This document shows, piece by piece, positions 58,902 through 64,000 of a DNA stretch of 64,000 nucleotides (its first letter is position 1; the number at the start of each line of letters is the position of its first letter). The stretch is from Mycobacterium mantenii (lineage in GTDB: Bacteria > Actinomycetota > Actinomycetes > Mycobacteriales > Mycobacteriaceae), in assembly GCF_010731775.1 (NCBI RefSeq), contig NZ_AP022590.1, positions 4,650,001-4,714,000 on the forward strand. The letters run 5' to 3'. The translations under genes and the position numbers were made by a program. Under the pieces are notes generated by a model. The model saw only the letters and a list, made by a program, of their open reading frames with translations. It did not search any database and was not told where the DNA came from.

Positions 58902-58916
58902 TACCCCTATGGGGTA
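58902..58916. promoter_or_regulatory. RicR-type copper-responsive operator, TACCC-N5-GGGTA
   Basis: TACCCCTATGGGGTA is a 15-base palindrome in the gap between the DUF5134-like gene (minus) and the oxidase gene (plus). It matches the motif known for the mycobacterial Cu(I) repressor RicR (CsoR family). It is much closer to the DUF5134-like gene. Confidence 0.75.
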
Positions 58917-59075
58917 TCCGAGCCAACGATAGTCAAGAGTGTCGAGGACCCAGCCCCGCCCCGAGGGGTGCGGTAACGGTTCGGGCACGTTTCAATCACC
59001 CCCCGACACGTCGTGCGGCACCACGCTTCTCGTGGTTGACAATTCGTGGCATGACGCAATCGCGGGAGCCCGACG

Positions 59076-60509
59076 ATGGCGCGTGAAATCTCGCGGCAGA
59101 CGTTTCTGCGGGGCGCGGTCGGTGCGTTAGCCGCCAGCGCGGTCCTCGGCGCACCCCGGGTGGCGGCAGACCCGAGACCTACCGGCTGGGAGGGCCTATC
59201 CACCGCCCTCGGCGGCAAGGTGGTGCTGCCGGACAGCCCCCAATTCGCCGGAGCCAAACAGGTTTTCAACACCAACTACAACGGGTTCACGCCGGCGGCG
59301 GTCGTGACCCCGACGTCGGCCGCCGATGTGCAGAAGGCGATGGCCTTCGCCGCCGCCCACAACCTCAAGGTTGCCCCGCGCAGCGGCGGCCACTCCTACA
59401 TCGGAGCATCGACCGCGAACGGCACCATGGTGCTCGACCTGCGCCAGTTGCCCGGGGATGCGAACTACGACGCCGCCACCGGTCAGGTCACGGTGGCTCC
59501 GGCCACGAGCCTGTACACGATGCACCGGACACTGGCCGCGGCCGGCCGGGGCGTCCCGACCGGTACCTGCCCGTCGGTCGGTGCGGCGGGGCACGCGCTG
59601 GGCGGCGGCATGGGCGCCCAATCACGGCACGCCGGGCTCCTCTGTGACCAATTGACGTCGGCGTCGGTGGTGCTGCCCAGCGGCCAGGCGGTCACCGCGT
59701 CGGCCGCCAGCAACCCCGACCTGTTCTGGGCGCTGCGCGGCGGCGGTGGCGGCAACTTCGGTGTTACGACCTCGCTGACCTTCGCCACGTTTCCCACCAA
59801 GGACGTCGACGTCGTCAACCTGAACTTTCCGCCGCAGTCGTTCGCGCAGGTCCTCGTCGGTTGGCAGAACTGGCTGCGCACCGCCGACCGCAACAGTTGG
59901 GCGCTGGCGGACGCCACCGTCGACCCGATGGGCATGCATTGCCGGATCCTGGCGACCTGCCCGGCCGGGTCGGGTAGCAGCGCCGCGGCCGCCATCACCC
60001 AAGCGGTGGGACTGCAACCGTCGGGCACCGAGAACCACACGTTCAACTACATGGACCTGGTCAATTACCTGGCTGTCGGTAACCTCAACCCGTCGCCGCT
60101 CGGGTATGTCGGCGGATCCGATGTCTTCACCACCGTCAACGCCGGCGTGGCACAGGGGATCGCCTCGGCGGTCAACGCCTTTCCCCGCGGGGCCGGCCGC
60201 ATGCTGGCCATCATGCACGCCCTGGACGGCGCGCTTGCCACGGTGGCGCCGAGTGCCACGGCCTTTCCGTGGCGCCGGCAAGGGGCGCTGGTGCAGTGGT
60301 ACGTAGAGACCGGCGATCCCGCGGCCGCGACGAACTGGCTCAACTCGGCACATCAAGCGGTGCAACAATATTCGGTCGGCGGCTACGTGAACTATATCGA
60401 GGCCAACCAGTCGCCGTCGCGCTATTTCGGCCCCAACCTATCCCGGCTGAGCGCCGTGCGGCAGAAATACGATCCCGGCCGGGTCATGTTCTCTGGGCTG
60501 AATTACTAG
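59076..60509 (+). CDS. Secreted FAD-linked oxidase (berberine-bridge-enzyme-like)
   Basis: This 477-residue protein has an N-terminal Tat-like signal in which the twin Arg is reduced to Ser-Arg-Gln (ISRQTFLRGAVGALAAS), then a FAD-binding PCMH domain. The His for covalent FAD is in PRSGGHSYIG, and a second covalent link through Cys is possible in TGTCPSVGAAGHALGGGMG. The C-terminal BBE motif YVNYIEANQ, SRYFGPNLSRLSAVRQKYDP is complete. Such enzymes oxidise sugars or alcohols outside the cytoplasm with O2. Whether the weakened twin-Arg motif still works is open. Confidence 0.9.
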   Translation: MAREISRQTFLRGAVGALAASAVLGAPRVAADPRPTGWEGLSTALGGKVVLPDSPQFAGAKQVFNTNYNGFTPAAVVTPTSAADVQKAMAFAAAHNLKVAPRSGGHSYIGASTANGTMVLDLRQLPGDANYDAATGQVTVAPATSLYTMHRTLAAAGRGVPTGTCPSVGAAGHALGGGMGAQSRHAGLLCDQLTSASVVLPSGQAVTASAASNPDLFWALRGGGGGNFGVTTSLTFATFPTKDVDVVNLNFPPQSFAQVLVGWQNWLRTADRNSWALADATVDPMGMHCRILATCPAGSGSSAAAAITQAVGLQPSGTENHTFNYMDLVNYLAVGNLNPSPLGYVGGSDVFTTVNAGVAQGIASAVNAFPRGAGRMLAIMHALDGALATVAPSATAFPWRRQGALVQWYVETGDPAAATNWLNSAHQAVQQYSVGGYVNYIEANQSPSRYFGPNLSRLSAVRQKYDPGRVMFSGLNY

Positions 60510-60620
60510 CCGGCGAACGCCCCGCCGTGCGGGATCCGCGGGCCGCTGACAGTCGATGGTTAGCCGGGCTTGGCACTGGGTATTTCCTGTATGTCTGTGG
60601 CGAGTTAGAGGGGTTGGCGA

Positions 60621-60791
60621 ATGGCAATCGAGCACGGTCGTGCACGGTGCCCGCGCTGCATGGCGTGGGCGCAGTACCGGTTTCTTGAGCGGGATGACGA
60701 CAAGCTCGAGTATCAGGTTCACTGCGATGCGTGCGGCAACCTGTACTCCGAGGTCACCATCGCCTCGACCGCCACCACGCCGGCCGCGTAG
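60621..60791 (+). CDS. Tiny zinc-ribbon-like protein (56 aa)
   Basis: An ATG with GAGGGG upstream opens 56 codons. The protein has two Cys pairs, RCPRCMAWAQYRFLERDDD and VHCDACGNLYSEV, in zinc-ribbon spacing. No family name is recognised. It lies alone between the oxidase and the Crp-like gene. Confidence 0.68.
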   Translation: MAIEHGRARCPRCMAWAQYRFLERDDDKLEYQVHCDACGNLYSEVTIASTATTPAA

Positions 60792-60954
60792 GCGGCAACC
60801 TCGGCGGTCGTCACGCCTGCCTTTGCGCGCGTGACCTGCTAAATTACGGATCTCGTTGCTGGTGTAAAGTCCGGACCGCGAGTAAAGACGCCCCCACACT
60901 GGAGCAGCGCCTGGTGCGTGCAGACGCAGTGCGCAACTCGCTGAAAGGGGCGGC

Positions 60955-61632
60955 GTGAACGAAGTATTGGCGCGGGCCGGCATCTTCCAGGGGATCGCCC
61001 CGGATGCGGTCGAGGCGTTGGCTCGCCACCTGCAGCACATATCGTTCCCGCGTCGGCGCACCGTCTTTGTCGAAGGCGAGGAGGGTGACGACCTCTACGT
61101 CATCCTGTCGGGCGCGGTAAAGATCCGTCATCAGACACCGGACGGTCGCGAAACCGTCTTCGCGGTGCTGGGTCCCGGCGACGTGTTCGGGGAGCTCGCG
61201 CTGTTCGATCCGGGTCCGCGGACTTCGACGGTGATCACCCTGACCGAGGTGGAAGCCGTCCGGATGGACCGTCAAGCGCTACGAACCTGGATCGTCGAAC
61301 GTCCCGAAATAGCCGAGCAGCTGCTGCGGGTGCTGGCCCGCCGGCTCCGGAATACCAACAACACCCTGTGCGACCTGATCTTCACCGATGTCCCCGCCCG
61401 GGTGGCCAAGCAAATCCTCGACCTGGCAATGCGATTCGGCAGCAGCAACGGAGGCTCGGTGCTGGTCGAGCACCACCTCACTCAGAAGGAACTCGCGCAA
61501 CTCGTGGGATCCTCGCGTGAAACGGTGAACAAGGCGCTGTCCGACTTCACCCAACGCGGATGGATCCGGCAGCAGGGCAAGACCCTCATCATCGACCAGC
61601 CGGCGAAACTAGCCCGCCGGGCAAGGGCTTGA
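60955..61632 (+). CDS. Crp/Fnr-family regulator, paralogue of mycobacterial Crp
   Basis: This 225-residue protein has an N-terminal cyclic-nucleotide-binding domain, with the phosphate-binding segment FGELALFDPGPRTSTV, a long helix (QLLRVLARRLRNTNNTLCDL) and a C-terminal winged helix (LTQKELAQLVGSSRETVNKA, LSDFTQRGWI). It resembles M. tuberculosis Crp along its whole length from memory. The GTG start follows an A/G-rich stretch (GAAAGGGG). Because the recognition helix (SSRETVNKALSDF) is close to that of Crp it may bind TGTGA-N6-TCACA-like sites. Confidence 0.9.
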   Translation: MNEVLARAGIFQGIAPDAVEALARHLQHISFPRRRTVFVEGEEGDDLYVILSGAVKIRHQTPDGRETVFAVLGPGDVFGELALFDPGPRTSTVITLTEVEAVRMDRQALRTWIVERPEIAEQLLRVLARRLRNTNNTLCDLIFTDVPARVAKQILDLAMRFGSSNGGSVLVEHHLTQKELAQLVGSSRETVNKALSDFTQRGWIRQQGKTLIIDQPAKLARRARA

Positions 61633-61657
61633 CGCCCCGGGTAAAGCCCGTCACGCC

Positions 61658-62413
61658 CTAGGTGATCGACCAAAATTCCAGGAGCGTCCGCAACGTCGCG
61701 ACCAGCGACAGCGGTTGATCCAGCATGGGATGGTGGCCGGCCAGGGCCAACTCCACGAATGGGCCACGCAGCTGAAGCAGGGAACGGATCCGTTCGGCCA
61801 TCGCGGGCGGCACCAGTCCGGCTTCGCAGCGCAAATATCCCATGCGGCAACGCATTGCGGCCATCATGGACTCCAATGATTCCTCATCGGCGGGCGGCGC
61901 CTCGAGAAACCCACCGCCGAAAACCGCCGGGTCGAATTTCCATTTCCAGCCGTCGTCGGTTTTGCGCACCGACTCGGCCGCGATGTGCTGTCGGACATAG
62001 GGCAGGATCAACTCCTGCGAAGGCACGGCCGTAAAGCGGGCCAGGATCTCATCTTTCGTTCGGTAGTGGGTGTGCTTGCGCCTGCGTAACCGCCCTTCCT
62101 CCGGCGCACGGTCCCACAGCGGCGAGTCGATCACCAGCATGCTGTTGATCTGGCGGCTGTAGTGCATCGCCGCCGTGGATACCACCCAACCGCCCATGCT
62201 GTGGCCCACGATGGTCGGTCGTCCCGCGGGCCCGGCGGCCGCAGCGGCCGCCATCACTTCGCCTGCCCAGATCCGCAGGTCGTAACTGCCCCGCGCCTCG
62301 CTGTCGCCGTGCCCGGACAGATCCGGCGCGATCACCCGATGGGTGCGGGAAAAGAACGGTGCGACGTGATCCCACCAACCGGAGTGCGCCCCGCCGCCGT
62401 GGACGAGCACCAC
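61658..62413 (-). CDS. Alpha/beta hydrolase with unresolved or broken 5' end
   Basis: The protein carries LVHGGGAHSGWWDHVAPFF (oxyanion), IVGHSMGGWVVST (Ser nucleophile) and LALAGHHPMLDQP (His). The only standard start codons in frame are GTGs at 62413 and 62410, which would remove the first beta strands. Upstream the same frame stays open to 62557 and encodes a normal N-terminus (PSWFTAAIDQKPEHSDV, GCRIHLRVWGDADQPPV) but has no ATG, GTG or TTG. An ATG at 62604 is in another frame. A small frameshift near the 5' end, or a start at CTG, would explain this. Confidence 0.75.
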   Translation of the reverse strand: MVLVHGGGAHSGWWDHVAPFFSRTHRVIAPDLSGHGDSEARGSYDLRIWAGEVMAAAAAAGPAGRPTIVGHSMGGWVVSTAAMHYSRQINSMLVIDSPLWDRAPEEGRLRRRKHTHYRTKDEILARFTAVPSQELILPYVRQHIAAESVRKTDDGWKWKFDPAVFGGGFLEAPPADEESLESMMAAMRCRMGYLRCEAGLVPPAMAERIRSLLQLRGPFVELALAGHHPMLDQPLSLVATLRTLLEFWSIT

Positions 62414-62643
62414 CGGGGGTTGGTCGGCGTCACCCCAGACGCGCAGGTGAATGCGGCACCCGTCGACGTCGACGTCGCTGTGCTCTGGCTTTTGGTCGAT
62501 TGCCGCGGTGAACCAGGATGGTGTGATCGGCGTCTGGGGCGAACGGGAAAACAGTTTTCAACCTCCGAGGATTCAAACGCTTTGTCGTGATCCGGCTTTG
62601 CCATGCGGCCAATAGCGGTTCGGCTGGGCCGGAAATGTGGAAG

Positions 62644-63012
62644 TCAAGAATTCGCCTCGGCGAGCCGCACGGTGACGGTAACGCGTCCCCTGTCGTCCTG
62701 CGTGGCGACGGCATGTCCGGCGCGTTCGGTCTGGTCGAGTCGCAACGTCAGGGGTCCGCCGGTGTTCAGGAAATTTCGCCACCACGTCTTCGCCTCGGGC
62801 ATGTTGACGTTGATGACGATGTCGCCCCCGGAACGTCGGTAGGCCACCGGGATGCTGAATGTGCGTCCGGAGCGTCGACCCGTGTAAGTCAGCATCGTGA
62901 TGTTGCGGCTGAGCAGTCGGCCAAAGCGACGGGAGTTGGCCAGCGCCGCTACCGGTGCATTGAAAACGGGCGCGGCACGCATCACGAGACGGCCGATATC
63001 GTCGGGACTCAC
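62644..63012 (-). CDS. Deazaflavin (F420)-dependent nitroreductase-family protein (DUF385/Ddn-like)
   Basis: This 122-residue protein starts at a GTG at 63012 and has the Ddn-type split-barrel pattern: ITMLTYTGRRSGRTFSIPVA, WWRNFLNTGGPLTLRL and VATQDDRGRVTVTVRL. The TGRRSG segment is the family's F420 phosphate site. The long open frame upstream is non-coding for this family. Such proteins reduce quinones or other substrates with F420H2. Confidence 0.85.
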   Translation of the reverse strand: MSPDDIGRLVMRAAPVFNAPVAALANSRRFGRLLSRNITMLTYTGRRSGRTFSIPVAYRRSGGDIVINVNMPEAKTWWRNFLNTGGPLTLRLDQTERAGHAVATQDDRGRVTVTVRLAEANS

Positions 63013-63146
63013 GTGGAAAGTATCGCAGCAAATTCCAACGAATAGTCGACCGCGGGAGTTCGACGTGGTGCCGGTTCGGTGGACAGGGAGGTAGCATCCC
63101 CGCGCAGATGCTCCAGCGGTCGCCATAGGCGAGGAAGAGGGCGCTG

Positions 63147-63500
63147 ATGACTGCTTCTGTCGACCCGTCGGTGCCGCCCAGCGGCACGGGCTGCGTCGAG
63201 TGCGACGAGGCCGGTGGCTGGTGGGTGCACTTGCGGCGCTGCGCCGCTTGCGGGCACGTCGGTTGTTGCGACGACTCGCTCTCTCGTCATGCGGCCAAGC
63301 ACTGGCAGCAGACCGGGCATCCGATAATGCGATCGTTCGAGCCGGGCGAGGATTGGTTCTGGAATTACGAGACCAACGACTACTACGAGGGCCCCGAGCT
63401 TGCGCCACCCGAGTGCCGTCCGGAGGGCGAATCGGTTCCCGGACCGCGCGGGCGGGTGCCACATGACTGGTTCGCGCTGCTCCGCCACCGCGACGACTGA
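63147..63500 (+). CDS. UBP-type zinc-finger protein
   Basis: This 117-residue protein consists of a ZnF-UBP domain: GCVECDEAGGWWVHLRRCAA then CGHVGCCDDSLSRHAAKHW and HPIMRSFEPGEDWFWNY. All metal-binding Cys/His positions are present. Bacterial free-standing UBP fingers are common in actinomycetes and their role is unclear. The ATG follows GAGGAAGAGGG. Confidence 0.88.
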   Translation: MTASVDPSVPPSGTGCVECDEAGGWWVHLRRCAACGHVGCCDDSLSRHAAKHWQQTGHPIMRSFEPGEDWFWNYETNDYYEGPELAPPECRPEGESVPGPRGRVPHDWFALLRHRDD

Positions 63501-63517
63501 CGATGTGATCGGCCGGT

Positions 63518-63945
63518 TTACATTGCGGCGGCGAGCAAGTCGCGTACCGCGTGGTCAACTGTGCCCAGCAGGTCGGGGCCGATGCCGGCGCGACCGCGCA
63601 CCAGTATCGAGGCGCTGTTGGCGGACGGCCGTCCCTCGGCCGGGCTGAGCCCATCGGGAACTCACCGATCATCGGCAGCAGGGCTACTCCGAGCCCCGAC
63701 CGCACCGCCGCGTACAGGCCGGAGAGATCGCTGGACTCGGCGGCGATCTCATACTCGATGCGGTGGTTTTCCAGGATTGCGAAGGGGAGAGCGCGCCCGC
63801 CGCGGCGCTGCCGCAGGTCGAACTGCAGGACGCACCGCGCTGAGATCCCGGACGCCTCCTGCAGGGGTGCATTACCAATAGGCTTGTCCACCATCCGCTC
63901 ATCCAGCGCAGCCGATCTGTGACAATCACCCTGCGGAACATTCAA
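63518..63945 (-). pseudogene. LysR-type regulator, frameshifted effector-domain remnant
   Basis: Minus-strand frame one reads IEYEIAAESSDLSGLYAAVR, SGLGVALLPMIGEFP, the usual LysR effector-domain segment. Immediately after, at about 63655, the sense passes to another frame: GLSPAEGRPSANSASILVRG, GPDLLGTVDHAVRDLLAAAM and a stop at 63518. One missing base would join them. The N-terminal helix-turn-helix is not visible before 63945, so this is a truncated and frameshifted gene. Confidence 0.65.
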
Positions 63946-63955
63946 CGGAGGCGTA

Positions 63956-64000
63956 GTGAACTTTGGTAGCGGGCGGCGCGTCGGGTCACGGCGGGTAGCG
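63956..64000 (+). CDS. Possible start of a gene running off the right edge
   Basis: GTG at 63956 is preceded by GGAGG at good spacing and opens 15 codons (VNFGSGRRVGSRRVA) to the end of the window. Too little is visible to name it. Confidence 0.3.
   Translation, partial: MNFGSGRRVGSRRVA

Noticed and set aside
1..64000. Insertion sequences, integrases, CRISPR arrays, tRNA or rRNA genes
   Set aside because: No transposase or integrase motifs, no regularly spaced direct repeats and no tRNA-like cloverleaf were noticed on reading. The scar at 54.2-56.0 kb shows rearrangement without a visible mobile element.

Overview
The window looks like a chromosomal segment of a Mycobacterium/Mycolicibacterium-type actinomycete. 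It is GC-rich, with short gaps and genes chained by 4-base ATGA/GTGA overlaps. It carries F420-type luciferase-like monooxygenases, a deazaflavin-type nitroreductase, mycofactocin-type dehydrogenases, a DUF732 exported protein, an mce remnant, a paralogue of mycobacterial Crp and a RicR-type copper box. From about 1 to 53.7 kb it is one dense catabolic region. The rest is a scar of broken genes (54.2-56.0 kb) followed by unrelated housekeeping or stress genes up to 64 kb.

Layout. 1-2.7 kb (minus): Rieske oxygenase, DUF35 protein, Cys-less thiolase homologue and a small protein. 2.9-10.3 kb (plus): C-C hydrolase, HpaH-type hydratase and HpaI-type aldolase, then two acyl-CoA dehydrogenases, a thiolase homologue and an acyl-CoA ligase. 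10.4-17.6 kb: tandem CoA transferase, TetR, amidohydrolase, thiolase homologue/DUF35 pair and a mycofactocin-type SDR. 17.8-22.9 kb: P450, 3-hydroxyisobutyrate-dehydrogenase-like protein, frameshifted SDR, phosphotransferase and F420 enzyme. 22.9-26.1 kb: membrane protein, cytochrome-oxidase-like subunits III and IV, acyl-CoA ligase. 26.1-30.1 kb (minus): P450, enoyl-CoA hydratase, DUF35, SDR, SnoaL. 30.3-42.2 kb: Gfo/Idh enzyme, cupin, ALDH/ADH/SDR, MaoC pair with a double-TetR regulator, CoA transferase plus MhpB-type ring-cleavage dioxygenase, and two AveC-like membrane proteins. 42.3-53.7 kb: TetR, P450, F420 enzyme, nitroreductase, a FadE-thiolase fusion, phosphotransferase, FadE, SDR and ligase.

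How the genes may work together (inference). A cyclic or aromatic acid is activated to its CoA thioester, oxidised by P450s and Rieske/F420/mycofactocin oxidoreductases, shortened by beta-oxidation and by aldolases of the Ltp2/ChsH2 kind (thiolase homologue plus DUF35), and its ring is opened by the MhpB-type dioxygenase. Hydrolase, hydratase and aldolase then give pyruvate plus an aldehyde that the ALDH could oxidise. The ring-cleavage enzymes lie 35 kb apart but share a promoter motif.

The strongest new signals are regulatory. Three separate families of repeated operators partition the region: (R1) TGRCAGTNNACTGYCA, six copies, probably for the TetR at 42254-42844; (R2) TGAM-N5/6-TGTYAGAW, an asymmetric family linking the split meta-cleavage genes, perhaps for the double-TetR protein; (R3) TAATG-N6-CATTA, two copies, probably for the TetR at 12978-13652. 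The second theme is gene decay: an in-frame FadE-thiolase deletion fusion, an 11-base deletion in an SDR, an SDR with a lost catalytic Lys, and a cluster of truncated hydrolase, SDR, mce and GAF-ANTAR genes. All function calls come from reading motifs and remembered family features; no database search was run.
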